A DNA stretch of 55,705 nt from an uncultured Bacteroidales bacterium (GTDB taxonomy: Bacteria > Bacteroidota > Bacteroidia > Bacteroidales > F082), in assembly GCA_947307415.1 (NCBI GenBank), contig CAMZJA010000013.1, positions 1 to 55,705 on the forward strand. Reading direction: 5' to 3'. Below the pieces are notes generated by a model. It did not search any database, was not told the origin of the DNA, and saw only the letters and a list, made by a program, of their open reading frames with translations. The position numbers and the translations under genes were made by a program. Numbering within the stretch: position 1 is the stretch's first letter; each line of letters opens with the position of its first letter. Below are positions 7,682 through 17,514 of this stretch, one piece after another.

Positions 7682-10600
7682 ATGAAAAGATATGTGTTAT
7701 TAATAATGTTGTCGTTGGTAGTTGCGGGAGCTTTCCCACAATCGTACCAACAGACCAATCTGGAATTGAATTCTGAGATTCCGAAGGATAAGAGTTTGAT
7801 TTGCGAGGCGTCGACATCAATAAAAATGTTGGATGGATTGCGTTGCAGACCAAAGAAAAGCAATTCGGTTTTATTTAAAATCAATAGGTTTGGAGTGTTT
7901 CCTCCAGATGAAGGCATTGTTGGCGGACCGTCGTCATCAGATCAAGATGGGGTTGTCGGAGCATTGCCAGGCGAGCTTAACGTGAATGATGTTGGAGCTG
8001 CTGTCTATTCGATCCCGATAGTTTTGCCTCAAGGCATCGGAAATATGACGCCACAACTTGCTGTGACTTATAATAATCAAGCAGGTAACGGACTCATGGG
8101 CTGGGGCTGGAATATTTCCGGATTGTCGTCGATAGTGAGGGTCGGACGCACCTTTTATCATGATGGAAGTCAGGGTGCGGTGAATTTTTCCAACGACAGA
8201 TTCATGATGGATGGCAAAAGGCTTATGCTATGCTCTGGCGACTATGGAGGAAATGGCTCAATATATAAAACCGAAATCGATGAAATGAGCAAAATAGTCT
8301 CATTTACAGATGGTTACACTGGTCCTGCCAGATTTGTCGTTCATAAAAAAGACGGTACGGTGTGGGAATATGGAGGCACAGATGACTCAAGAGTGGAACC
8401 TCAAAATAAAAACAATGTTGTTTTGACGTGGCTTGTAAATAAAATCACAGACCCTGACGGTAACTCAATTGTGTTTAATTATATTGAGAATCAAAGCACT
8501 GGAGAGTCTTACATCGATAGAATCGACTACACTTTAAACGAAGGCGCGGGAATTCAATCAATGTTTAGCGTGAATCTCTATTATGACGACCGAGATGATA
8601 TTGAATCGGGATACATTTATGAAAACATTGTCCAAATTAAAAAATTACTGAAAAATATTGTTGTCAGCAATATGATGACCGGTTCGGTCTTGTTCAGATA
8701 TTCATTTGATTATCATGAGCCTGGGTCATATTCTAATGATTACAAATTCATGTATTACAGACTGAGAAATATTGGTCTCACAGCCGATGGTATGAAGTTG
8801 AATGACACCAAAATTAATTGGAATAGTAGCAGCCATTATCCTGACAAGTTTTTGTCATATTCTTTGGATCAAACCATGTTCAATAAAGTGCCGTTTGTCG
8901 GCGATTTCAATGGCGACGGTTATTCTGATGTGATCACGGTGCCTTATAAGACAGGCAATGTCTACTATTCAAATGTACATGCATCTGTTTTTTTGAATAA
9001 TGGTGACGGCTCATTTGACGATGACGCTTATTGCTCGTTTACATTTGACAAAACCTTGGAATGGCTTTATGTCGTTGATTTTAACGGCGATGGCTTGGAT
9101 GATGTGGTGGCTTATTATTTAAATAATGAAGAGAATGGCAATTGGAAGACCGCAATACGCGTTCATTTGAATACGGGTGATGGTTTTACTAACTGTGGCG
9201 AGTATTTCAGCGACAGATGGTTTGTCATTTATCCCGGTGATTTCCGCGGCAATAAATCTGTCAGTTTTTTCCTGAATTATAAAAATACTGATAATGGATT
9301 GTATTATCCGTGGATTGTTTATTGTAAAAATAATGGTCTGATGTTGCAGCCGTTGGGCGAACAAGCTTATACAAACATTCCTGAACGTATTGTGGTTGAG
9401 GATATTAATGGTGATGGTAAATCTGAAATTATTTATTTGTTAAAGGGATCTTCAATAATCAATAAACTTTCTTATAGTAATAACAATTATAGCTTCGTGA
9501 CGCTGGCATACGACAATAATATAAATAGTGATGATTATTTGTTTCCCGGTGATTTCAATGGTGATGGATATACTGATTTTTTGAAATATGACAATAGAAC
9601 TTATTGGAAGATAGTGTATTCCGACGGAAAGAAATTCAAAACGCCTGTTCCTTGCATGAACAACAATCTTTTAAGATTGGTGACGCTGGCGCCTCAAGAC
9701 AGGTATTTCTGCTCTTTGGAGAATTTGTCGGCACCTTCAGTGACAATCAGAACCGCTGATTTTGATGGCGATGGGAAGACGGATGTTGGAGTGTTTAAAA
9801 ATTCTGGCGGCAATCATTTTGTTGAAATAGGCTTTAAGTTGTTTAAATCGTCAGCTAACTGTTGCGATTTCGGCGAGGTTAAGCGTTTCTATTTTAACAT
9901 CAATTATTCAAACCAATATGTTCATTTGGGGAATTTCTTCGGGCATGAGAATGTGGGCGTTCTCGGAAGTGTGAAAGCCAATCCGTATAGCTCGGAGATT
10001 CCCAAAATTGTTTCTTTAAATCCACATTCGTCAAAATACAGCGTGGAACAAATCATCGATGGTCTGGGAAATTCAGTCGAATTAAAATACGAGTATCTTA
10101 TGCCACGCCCAAGCGGTGCGTTTTATGAGTTTGATTATCAATGGGTTAATAATGATATAAGAACTATCGCCGCACCAGTAAGGGCGCTGTGTTCCAGCAA
10201 AGTTTATTCGGTGAATAATAATCCATGTGTAACAAAATATTCATACAAAAATGCATTATATCATCCTAAAGGACATGGAATGCTCGGATTCCAGCGCTCC
10301 GAGGTTAAACAATTGATTAACAATTCGATAACCGAAAGAACGATCTTGGAGAAAGATGCTGAGGCAATGGGAGATCATCATGTGATTTTGCCCCAAATGC
10401 TGACAAAATTCAATAATAATCAAATGATTTCACGTGAACAATATTCTTATGACAAATATTTGTGTTTACAAAATGATAATGTTTTCATGCCTTTGATGAC
10501 TACAAAAAAATGTTTGTTTTTTGATTTTGACGCACCGAATTCTATTCTTAAAACAAAAATAGAAAACGTTGAATATCAAAGCGATGCATCGGGAAATAAC

Positions 10601-13600
10601 TATGAAAATATTGTTAATGTAAGCAGGTCAATTGTCGGAATCGATGATGATTATTCTGGGGATCTTGCATCATCGTGTTATTATAGGGCAGAGACGGAAT
10701 ACCTTTTTGATGACGATGTTTCTGATTGGATGATTGCACGACCTAAAAATGTAAGATATTCAACGAGTTGTGGAGATAATGATGCTGTCGGATATTTTGA
10801 GATTTTTGAATATTATGGGAATAATCCGTGGCAAATGACTAGAAAGATACATTTGCCTAATACAAACATGAATTATGCGGATCCGTTGAAAGTCATATCT
10901 GATTATTCGTATGATGTTGTGGGTCATGTAGTTACTCAAACGATTAGCTCTCCATCGACAAAGAAACAAAAAACTATAGTGCTTGATTTCGGCGAGGAGT
11001 ATAATTATCGTTTCCCAACTTCAAAAGTAAACGAAAATGGCTGGGAAGTCGGTTTTTCGTACGATAACGACTATGGAAACTCGGTTACAGCGCTGGATTA
11101 CAATAATTTTGAAACGGAAAGCAATGCTGATCCTTTTATGGTAACTTCTGAAAAGGTCTTGCCTGATGGGATGAAAAATGTAAAAGCGAAACGTTGGGCG
11201 AGAGGGAACGAGCATGCCCCAAAGGAAGCTATGTATTATTATTGGAATAAAACAACAGGAACAGCTGAAAAGATGTCGTTTTTTAGCAAAGACGGCAAAA
11301 GACTTCGTGATGTGATGTTTGGTTTGAACGGTGAGGCAATTTATGTTGACATGACTTACGACGATAAAGGTAATGTGATATCACAAACTATGCCGTATAT
11401 TGCTGGAAATGATAAAGTTAGCTTCTGTTATGTTTATGATAATAATAACAGGTTGATAGAAGAACTGTATCCGAACGGAATGGTAAAAAACTATAGTTAT
11501 AATAGGTTTCAAAAAACAATAAGCACAACTTCTCCTGATGGAACTTCCAATAACGTCGTTGAAACTGATAATCCTGTGGGATGGCGTGTGCAAACAGTTG
11601 ATATAGGTGGCAATGTCATAAAATATGATTATTACAGCGATGGAAAACTGAAAAGCGCCATGATAGGTGACGACACTTCAACAAAAGTTGAATATGAGTA
11701 CGATAACAGGCGCAACGTGGTAAAGATGAAAGACCCGTCATACGGCGAGATGTCGTATGTTTACAATGCTTTCGATGAACTGGTTGAAATGACGACACCC
11801 AAAGACTGCACCACGTCTTATAATTACGATAATATGGGAAATGTTATCTGTCGTGTTGAATCAGATGCAAAAGGTCAGAATGCTGTCACGACACAATGGA
11901 TTTATGATAATAAGAAAGGTAAAGTCGGAATGCTGTCAAGCATTGTTTATGGTGATTCCCACGCTGTTATGTATGATTACGACGATATGCTGAGGATAGT
12001 TGGAGTTAATGAGATAATCAATGGTGAAAATTATGCGACCAATTATTCCTATGACGAAGCGAATCGGGAGAAGTTTATTGAATATCCAAGTGGCCTGACG
12101 GTTCAGAAAAACTATTCAAATTCAGGGTATTATAAATCGATGATCAAGCCGGATGATAAGACGACGCTTTGGCTGACAGATGCGGTTGATGCTTCGGGAA
12201 ATATCACTGATTATCAGCTCGGTAACGGATTGGAAACGTATAGAAAATATGATGTTAATACGGGACTTTTGAACGAGATAAATACAAAATCAGAGAATAA
12301 AGTTTATCAAAAATTATTGTATTCATATGACGGTGTCGGAAATCTGATAAATAGAGCGGATTATAGCGGTGGCGTAAAGAACGAGAGTTTTGTTTATGAC
12401 AATTTTAACCGTCTTGTGGAAATAAAATCAAATGATAAAGTCACTGGCACCATGAGTTATGATAATTATGGAAATATTATCTCAAAAAGCATTGATAATC
12501 AGGATATTTTCTATGACGCACAATACGATGGCAGTAGTCCCTATGCTATTACGAAAGCTAAAATCGACAATGAAAGTCTGTTTGAATTGAATCAGAATAT
12601 TAATTATACTCTTTTTGATAAAATATCTCAGATAGAATGCGGAAATAGCTCATTATCAATTGAATACGGTTTTAATCATAATCGTATCCGTTCTCTGGAG
12701 ACAGTTAATGGAAGAAGTAAAGAGAAAGTGTATGCCGGTGATTGTGAATATGTCAATGACAACGGGAAAAATGTGGTTTATACATATTTAAAAGGCCCGA
12801 TGGGTGTCTTTGCTGTTTACTGTAGTGGTGATAAAGACGGAGCGTCCATTCTGTATGTGCACAAAGATCATCTGGAATCTTGGTGCCTGGTGACTGATGA
12901 ACAAGGCGATATTGTGCAACGAACAAGTTATGACGTTTGGGGTAATCCGCGGGGAGAATTGCTGTGCGACCGAGGCTTTGCTGGCCATGAGCATCTGTCG
13001 TCGTTTGGCCTGATTAACATGAACGGCCGAGCTTATGACCCTGTTTTGTCGATGATGCTGAGTCCCGACAATTTTATTCAAAACCCCGACTTTTCACAGA
13101 ATTATAACAGATATAGCTATTGCTTTAACAATCCGTTGACGTATTCTGATCCGTCAGGAGAGTGGGTCGAGTGGTTGCTTTACAGTGTGTTCAACGGTGT
13201 TATGAATACTATCGCGAATGCTCCGAATATTGACGATTTCTGGGAAGGTGCGATGGCTTTTGGCGCTGGCTTCGTACAGGGATGTCTTACCGAAGGCCTT
13301 TCTACTTGTTCGTGGGTGCTGCAAGTCGTTGGAAATGTCGCAGGAACCACTATAAAAGTCGGCACCAACAGCTTTGTTAAGCAAAATGATGGCAGCTATG
13401 ATTGGGATAACATCGATAAGAACGCCTTTAAAAAAGATGTGATGTATGCTTTGGGCTCAGGTTTGGCGACGTCAATACTTAATTCATATATTGTTCAACC
13501 GACAGATACTGAAGAAGGTGTGAGCTTAGGTAGCATGTTGTGCGCGGATAAGTATAATCAGAAATTGTTGGCCGATGCAACAGGCAAGATTACAGGAAAT

Positions 13601-13849
13601 TTGTTCGCCGGCAAAGACTTGTTTGACGGATTTGAGATTACAAAAAGCAATATTGGAGATATCGTGCCTTATGTCAAATGTGTTATAGGCATGATGTCCA
13701 ATGGCTTTGCATTTGAGGGAAGTTCGGAAACACTCGGCAATATTTTCGACACGCTGCTGAATTTTGATTTTCAAGGTTTAATGAGCAAGTTCGGAAGTGA
13801 CATGAATGGTTGCTATAGCCAGTTGCGCTCTTTATTTTTTAAGGTATGA
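7682..13849 (+). CDS. giant SpvB/FG-GAP/RHS repeat protein
   Basis: A 2055-residue secreted protein. Visible in order: signal peptide (1-19); SpvB/TcaC-like N-terminal domain around residues 90-165 (GAAVYSIPIVLPQGIGNMTP and GLMGWGWNISGL); FG-GAP/VCBS calcium-binding-like motifs FNGDGYSDV, FNGDGLDDV, INGDGKSEI, FNGDGYTDF and FDGDGKTDV at about 410, 466, 575, 625 and 695; YD repeats from about 1070 to 1720; RHS-associated core about 1725-1827 (RAYDPVLSMMLSPDNFIQNP, then NPLTYSDPSGE); and a C-terminal region of about 230 residues with Gly/Ala-rich hydrophobic segments and no catalytic motif I recognise. The layout is like a fused TcB/TcC cocoon that can hold a C-terminal effector. No immunity-sized gene follows: argS begins 60 bp later. 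The AT-rich composition differs from argS. Family assignment is firm; a toxin role is not. Confidence 0.92.
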   Translation: MKRYVLLIMLSLVVAGAFPQSYQQTNLELNSEIPKDKSLICEASTSIKMLDGLRCRPKKSNSVLFKINRFGVFPPDEGIVGGPSSSDQDGVVGALPGELNVNDVGAAVYSIPIVLPQGIGNMTPQLAVTYNNQAGNGLMGWGWNISGLSSIVRVGRTFYHDGSQGAVNFSNDRFMMDGKRLMLCSGDYGGNGSIYKTEIDEMSKIVSFTDGYTGPARFVVHKKDGTVWEYGGTDDSRVEPQNKNNVVLTWLVNKITDPDGNSIVFNYIENQSTGESYIDRIDYTLNEGAGIQSMFSVNLYYDDRDDIESGYIYENIVQIKKLLKNIVVSNMMTGSVLFRYSFDYHEPGSYSNDYKFMYYRLRNIGLTADGMKLNDTKINWNSSSHYPDKFLSYSLDQTMFNKVPFVGDFNGDGYSDVITVPYKTGNVYYSNVHASVFLNNGDGSFDDDAYCSFTFDKTLEWLYVVDFNGDGLDDVVAYYLNNEENGNWKTAIRVHLNTGDGFTNCGEYFSDRWFVIYPGDFRGNKSVSFFLNYKNTDNGLYYPWIVYCKNNGLMLQPLGEQAYTNIPERIVVEDINGDGKSEIIYLLKGSSIINKLSYSNNNYSFVTLAYDNNINSDDYLFPGDFNGDGYTDFLKYDNRTYWKIVYSDGKKFKTPVPCMNNNLLRLVTLAPQDRYFCSLENLSAPSVTIRTADFDGDGKTDVGVFKNSGGNHFVEIGFKLFKSSANCCDFGEVKRFYFNINYSNQYVHLGNFFGHENVGVLGSVKANPYSSEIPKIVSLNPHSSKYSVEQIIDGLGNSVELKYEYLMPRPSGAFYEFDYQWVNNDIRTIAAPVRALCSSKVYSVNNNPCVTKYSYKNALYHPKGHGMLGFQRSEVKQLINNSITERTILEKDAEAMGDHHVILPQMLTKFNNNQMISREQYSYDKYLCLQNDNVFMPLMTTKKCLFFDFDAPNSILKTKIENVEYQSDASGNNYENIVNVSRSIVGIDDDYSGDLASSCYYRAETEYLFDDDVSDWMIARPKNVRYSTSCGDNDAVGYFEIFEYYGNNPWQMTRKIHLPNTNMNYADPLKVISDYSYDVVGHVVTQTISSPSTKKQKTIVLDFGEEYNYRFPTSKVNENGWEVGFSYDNDYGNSVTALDYNNFETESNADPFMVTSEKVLPDGMKNVKAKRWARGNEHAPKEAMYYYWNKTTGTAEKMSFFSKDGKRLRDVMFGLNGEAIYVDMTYDDKGNVISQTMPYIAGNDKVSFCYVYDNNNRLIEELYPNGMVKNYSYNRFQKTISTTSPDGTSNNVVETDNPVGWRVQTVDIGGNVIKYDYYSDGKLKSAMIGDDTSTKVEYEYDNRRNVVKMKDPSYGEMSYVYNAFDELVEMTTPKDCTTSYNYDNMGNVICRVESDAKGQNAVTTQWIYDNKKGKVGMLSSIVYGDSHAVMYDYDDMLRIVGVNEIINGENYATNYSYDEANREKFIEYPSGLTVQKNYSNSGYYKSMIKPDDKTTLWLTDAVDASGNITDYQLGNGLETYRKYDVNTGLLNEINTKSENKVYQKLLYSYDGVGNLINRADYSGGVKNESFVYDNFNRLVEIKSNDKVTGTMSYDNYGNIISKSIDNQDIFYDAQYDGSSPYAITKAKIDNESLFELNQNINYTLFDKISQIECGNSSLSIEYGFNHNRIRSLETVNGRSKEKVYAGDCEYVNDNGKNVVYTYLKGPMGVFAVYCSGDKDGASILYVHKDHLESWCLVTDEQGDIVQRTSYDVWGNPRGELLCDRGFAGHEHLSSFGLINMNGRAYDPVLSMMLSPDNFIQNPDFSQNYNRYSYCFNNPLTYSDPSGEWVEWLLYSVFNGVMNTIANAPNIDDFWEGAMAFGAGFVQGCLTEGLSTCSWVLQVVGNVAGTTIKVGTNSFVKQNDGSYDWDNIDKNAFKKDVMYALGSGLATSILNSYIVQPTDTEEGVSLGSMLCADKYNQKLLADATGKITGNLFAGKDLFDGFEITKSNIGDIVPYVKCVIGMMSNGFAFEGSSETLGNIFDTLLNFDFQGLMSKFGSDMNGCYSQLRSLFFKV

Positions 13850-13872
13850 TATGTAAATTGTAGTTTTTTTAC

Positions 13873-13880
13873 TATCTTTG
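13873..13880 (+). promoter_or_regulatory. argS promoter (-7 TATCTTTG)
   Basis: TATCTTTG followed by CACCC fits the Bacteroidetes -7 element, with transcription starting near 13885 and a leader of about 25 nt before the argS ATG. It separates the argS transcript from the RHS locus. No terminator hairpin is visible between the RHS stop (13849) and this promoter. Confidence 0.65.
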
Positions 13881-13909
13881 CACCCAAATATCTAATAACG
13901 ATTTGTACT

Positions 13910-15721
13910 ATGTTGGAATTGATTTTGAAACAGCTTTTTGTTGATGCCTTTAAGAAACTTTACGGCCAGGAACCACCTGCGCAGAACGTCAGTTTTCAGA
14001 AAACAAGACCGGAATTCGAAGGTGATTTTACCATTGTGGTTTTCCCGTTTGTGAAAATGGCCGGGAAAGCCCCAGAAGCCCTGGCCAATGAACTCGGGAC
14101 AGAGATGATGAAGGAAAGCGCTTTTATCGCCAAATACAATGTGGTGAAGGGCTTCTTGAATCTGCTCATTTCCGATAGCTATTGGATTGACTTCATGCAG
14201 AAAAACCATCTCGACGAACGTTTCGGACGAAAAGAAGTTTCAGGCAAACCAGTAGTAGTGGAGTATTCGTCACCGAATACCAACAAACCGTTGCACCTCG
14301 GTCATATCCGCAACAACCTGCTGGGTTGGAGCGTGAGTGAAATCCTGAAAGCCAACGGCGAAAACGTGGTGCGCGTGAACCTTGTGAACGACCGTGGTAT
14401 CCACATCTGCAAGAGCATGATAGCCTGGCAGAAATGGGGTAACGGCTGCACTCCTGAGTCGACCGGCAAGAAGGGCGACCACCTGATTGGCGACTTCTAC
14501 GTGATGTTCGACAAGCATTTCAAGGAAGAAGTGAAAAACCTGCTGCCAGCTAACTACGACGAACTCAGCGATGAGGACAAAGAGAAGGCGAAAGCAGAGG
14601 CTGAAAACGCTTCTCCTCTTATGCAGGAGACTCGCGAGATGCTGCGCAAATGGGAGGCCGGTGACAAAGAGGTGCGTGAACTTTGGGAGATGATGAACAA
14701 CTGGGTTTATGAAGGCTTTGATGTGACGTACAAACGTTTGGGAGTGTCGTTCGACAAGATCTATTACGAATCGCAGACTTACTTACTTGGTAAGAGCACG
14801 GTGATGGATGGCTTGAAGAAAGGCGTTCTGTATCAAAGAGATGACAACTCAGTGTGGTGCGACCTACGCGATGAGGGATTGGACGAGAAACTGTTGCTGC
14901 GTCGTGACGGCACCTCCGTTTATATGACTCAAGACCTGGGAACCGCTCAATTGCGTTATGACGAGTTCCATCCGAAGAAACTGATTTACGTGGTTGGTAA
15001 TGAACAGAATTACCACTTCGACGTGCTCAAGCGCGTTTTGGTGAGATTAGGCTTCGAGTGGGGTAACGACATCGAGCACCTTTCCTATGGTATGGTTGAG
15101 CTGCCAAGCGGTAAGATGAAGTCGCGCGAAGGAACCGTTGTCGACGCCGACGACCTCATGGACGAGATGGAAGCAACGGCGAAGAACGTGTCGGAAGAAC
15201 TCGGAAAAGCTCACGGATTGAGCGACGAAGAGTCTCAGAAACTTTATCATATGATAGGACTCGGCGCTCTGAAGTACTTCATCCTGAAAGTCGACCCGAA
15301 AAAGACGATGCTGTTCGACCCGAAAGAATCAATCGATTTCAATGGCAATACGGGATCGTTCATCCAGTACACTCATGCCAGGATTTGCTCGGTGTTGCGT
15401 AAGGCTGCAGAAGCCGGAATCACAACTGGCGACAAAGTCGACGTCGAGAACATACTGCCTGAAGAGAAATCGTTGCTTACCAATATCCATGCATGGCCTG
15501 GAGTTCTTGAACAAGCTGCAATAAACCGCAGTCCGGCCATGATTGCCAACTTCATTTACGACCTCTGCAAAGGATTCAACCAGTTCTACCAGGAATGCAG
15601 TATCATGAAAGAACCTGATGAGAAACGCAGAGCGTTCCGTTTGCAGTTGGCCGCTATGACAGCACGTTTGCTGCGTAACGCAGGCGAATTGCTGGGTATG
15701 CAGATGCCAGAGAGAATGTAA
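13910..15721 (+). CDS. argS: arginyl-tRNA synthetase
   Basis: Charges tRNA-Arg with arginine. The 603-residue class I synthetase has the HIGH-type signature PLHLGHIR at 127-134, an N-terminal Add1-like domain (1-110), and a KMSKS-like loop KMKSREGT at about 402. The C-terminal DALR anticodon-binding domain ends in the conserved LLGMQMPERM. Spacing to rsmE is 12 bp, so both are probably on one transcript from the promoter at 13873. Codon use and GC are those of a housekeeping gene, in contrast to the preceding RHS gene. Identification is secure. Confidence 0.98.
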   Translation: MLELILKQLFVDAFKKLYGQEPPAQNVSFQKTRPEFEGDFTIVVFPFVKMAGKAPEALANELGTEMMKESAFIAKYNVVKGFLNLLISDSYWIDFMQKNHLDERFGRKEVSGKPVVVEYSSPNTNKPLHLGHIRNNLLGWSVSEILKANGENVVRVNLVNDRGIHICKSMIAWQKWGNGCTPESTGKKGDHLIGDFYVMFDKHFKEEVKNLLPANYDELSDEDKEKAKAEAENASPLMQETREMLRKWEAGDKEVRELWEMMNNWVYEGFDVTYKRLGVSFDKIYYESQTYLLGKSTVMDGLKKGVLYQRDDNSVWCDLRDEGLDEKLLLRRDGTSVYMTQDLGTAQLRYDEFHPKKLIYVVGNEQNYHFDVLKRVLVRLGFEWGNDIEHLSYGMVELPSGKMKSREGTVVDADDLMDEMEATAKNVSEELGKAHGLSDEESQKLYHMIGLGALKYFILKVDPKKTMLFDPKESIDFNGNTGSFIQYTHARICSVLRKAAEAGITTGDKVDVENILPEEKSLLTNIHAWPGVLEQAAINRSPAMIANFIYDLCKGFNQFYQECSIMKEPDEKRRAFRLQLAAMTARLLRNAGELLGMQMPERM

Positions 15722-15733
15722 AGAATAGTAAAA

Positions 15734-16441
15734 ATGAACGTTTTTTATCTACCGGACGCAATAGAAGGAATGGTCTCCTTCCCTGAGGAGGAATCGAAGC
15801 ACTGTGTCAAGGTTCTGAGGATGCAGGCAGGAGACCGTTTCTGCGTCACCGACGGCAAAGGCTCGTTGTACGATGGCGAGCTTGTGGAAGCGCACCCGAA
15901 ACGCGCGACCGTCTGCCTGACAAACAAACGGCTGGGTTACGATAACAAAACGTTTAAACTCGAGATAGCAATAGCGCCGACCAAACTCAACGAGCGCACG
16001 GAGTGGTTCTTGGAAAAAGCGACAGAAATAGGCATAGACAAGGTGCAGCTGTTCGCCTCGTATCACTCAGAACGCCGCGTTGCCAACGTGGAGCGTTTCC
16101 GTAAAGTTATGATAGCTGCGATGAAGCAATCTATCAAGTCGAAACTGCCTGAAATTGAGGATGTTGTCGATTTTAACAAACTCGTAAAACAGCCTTTCGA
16201 CGGACAGAAATTCATCGCTTGGATTGACGACGATGTGACCGAACTGCTGTGCGATAAATACGAAAAAGGACAGAACGCTCTCGTGCTCATCGGACCGGAA
16301 GGTGACTTTAGCCCGGAGGAGGTGCAGCTGGCGAAAGACAACGGCTTCGTCCCAGTGAGCCTCGGAGATGCTAGATTGAGAACGGAGACGGCAGCAGTGG
16401 TGGCTTGCCACACAGTGAATTTGATAAACCAGATGAAATGA
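15734..16441 (+). CDS. rsmE: 16S rRNA (uracil(1498)-N(3))-methyltransferase
   Basis: A 235-residue SPOUT methyltransferase that methylates U1498 of 16S rRNA with S-adenosylmethionine. The N-terminal PUA-like part (1-70) is followed by the knotted catalytic domain with GPEGDFSPEE and LGDARLRTETAAV, both diagnostic of RsmE. Length is typical. It follows argS by 12 bp and its stop overlaps the start of the DUF4159 gene (ATGA), indicating translational coupling. Confidence 0.96.
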   Translation: MNVFYLPDAIEGMVSFPEEESKHCVKVLRMQAGDRFCVTDGKGSLYDGELVEAHPKRATVCLTNKRLGYDNKTFKLEIAIAPTKLNERTEWFLEKATEIGIDKVQLFASYHSERRVANVERFRKVMIAAMKQSIKSKLPEIEDVVDFNKLVKQPFDGQKFIAWIDDDVTELLCDKYEKGQNALVLIGPEGDFSPEEVQLAKDNGFVPVSLGDARLRTETAAVVACHTVNLINQMK

Positions 16442-17094
16442 ACATGAAGAAATCTCTGTTCATCATATTGTTTTCGTTTTGGTTATCGTTTTCGTTTGCT
16501 CAGCAGACGCAGATAGCGCTTCTGAAATACAGAGGCGGCGGCGACTGGTATGCAAATCCTACATCGTTGCCGAATCTGGTGAAGTTCTGCAACCAGGAGC
16601 TGCACACCGACCTCAATCCCGACATCGCGACGGTGGAGGTGGGGAGCCCGGATATATTCAACTATCCGTTCGTGCACATGACAGGTCATGGAAACGTCAC
16701 TTTCGACAAGGCGGAATGCGAAAACCTGCGAAACTACTTGCTTGGCGGCGGCTTCCTCCATATCGACGATAACTACGGACTCAAAGATTTCATCATGCCG
16801 CAGATGCAAAAGGTGTTCCCGGAACTGGAATGGGTGGAGCTGCCTTATTTGCATGAAATCTTTAAAGAACCATACGCATTCCCTAACGGCTTGCCAAAGG
16901 TTCATGAGCATGATATGAAGACTCCGCAGGCGTTTGCGATGATTTACGACGGCCGAATAGTGTGCCTTTTCACCTATGAATGCGACCTGGGTGACGGCTG
17001 GGAAGATCAGCGCGTGCACAAAGACTCCGACGAGATAAGACAGAAGGCGCTGAAAATGGGAGCGAACATAATACAATACGTATTCTCGCATTAA
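16438..17094 (+). CDS. DUF4159 domain-containing exported protein
   Basis: A protein of 218 residues in the DUF4159 family. The N-terminus is a signal peptide (MNMKKSLFIILFSFWLSFSF, cleavage near AQQ). The body, with HMTGHGNVTF, LLGGGFLHIDDNYGL and the tail VHKDSDEIRQKALKMGANII, matches the family, whose fold resembles a glutamine-amidotransferase-like domain; the biochemical role is unknown. I place the start at 16438, where ATGA overlaps the rsmE stop; a start at 16444 is also possible. A longer frame from 16405 would lie inside rsmE and has no signal-peptide logic. The rsmE-DUF4159 pairing is common in Bacteroidetes. Confidence 0.9.
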   Translation: MNMKKSLFIILFSFWLSFSFAQQTQIALLKYRGGGDWYANPTSLPNLVKFCNQELHTDLNPDIATVEVGSPDIFNYPFVHMTGHGNVTFDKAECENLRNYLLGGGFLHIDDNYGLKDFIMPQMQKVFPELEWVELPYLHEIFKEPYAFPNGLPKVHEHDMKTPQAFAMIYDGRIVCLFTYECDLGDGWEDQRVHKDSDEIRQKALKMGANIIQYVFSH

Positions 17095-17121
17095 ACCGGA
17101 TGTTTAACTAAAATTATCAAA

Positions 17122-17514
17122 ATGAATGAAACAGATAGAAGAAGACCAAAAAAATGTCCTTATTGCAATAGGATAATATCAGGCAGGACAGATAAAATGT
17201 TCTGCGACGACCGCTGCCGTAACAACTTTTATTATAAAGTTAACAACGAGCAGAAGACATATATTCGGAAAATCAACAAGATTCTGCTGAAAAACCGTGG
17301 AATCCTCAGGACTGTAAATCCTTATGGGAGGATATCGGTTCCAAAGAGATATCTTGATGAACTCGGCTTCGATTTCAATTGTTTTACAGGTGTTTATAAA
17401 ACAAAGAAGGGAAGGGAGTACTACCTTGTTTATGACCAGGCGTTTAGCTTTGACGATGACGAAAGAGTCAGCTTAGTCGTTTTCTATAGTGATGCTAAGT
17501 CCGTCGAAGGCTAA
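17122..17514 (+). CDS. small zinc-finger protein, unknown function
   Basis: A basic 130-residue protein. A CxxC-x12-CxxxC cluster (C12, C15, C28, C32; CPYC and CDDRC) looks like a zinc ribbon of the type seen in DUF2116-like proteins. The rest contains many Lys/Arg and Tyr residues (VNNEQKTYIRKINKILLKNR), consistent with nucleic-acid binding, with no further domain that I recognise. It is a Bacteroidetes-type hypothetical protein and follows the DUF4159 gene by 27 bp. Its last 42 bp overlap the 3' end of the convergent MBL gene on the other strand, so the two transcripts share antisense sequence and no terminator can fit between them. Confidence 0.75.
   Translation: MNETDRRRPKKCPYCNRIISGRTDKMFCDDRCRNNFYYKVNNEQKTYIRKINKILLKNRGILRTVNPYGRISVPKRYLDELGFDFNCFTGVYKTKKGREYYLVYDQAFSFDDDERVSLVVFYSDAKSVEG

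Noticed and set aside
13850-13909. Immunity gene after the RHS protein
   Set aside because: Only 60 bp separate the RHS stop from argS, they contain the argS promoter, and no open frame of useful size is present.
16067-16413. Two overlapping open frames opposite rsmE
   Set aside because: They lie wholly inside rsmE, have no promoter box and no plausible product.
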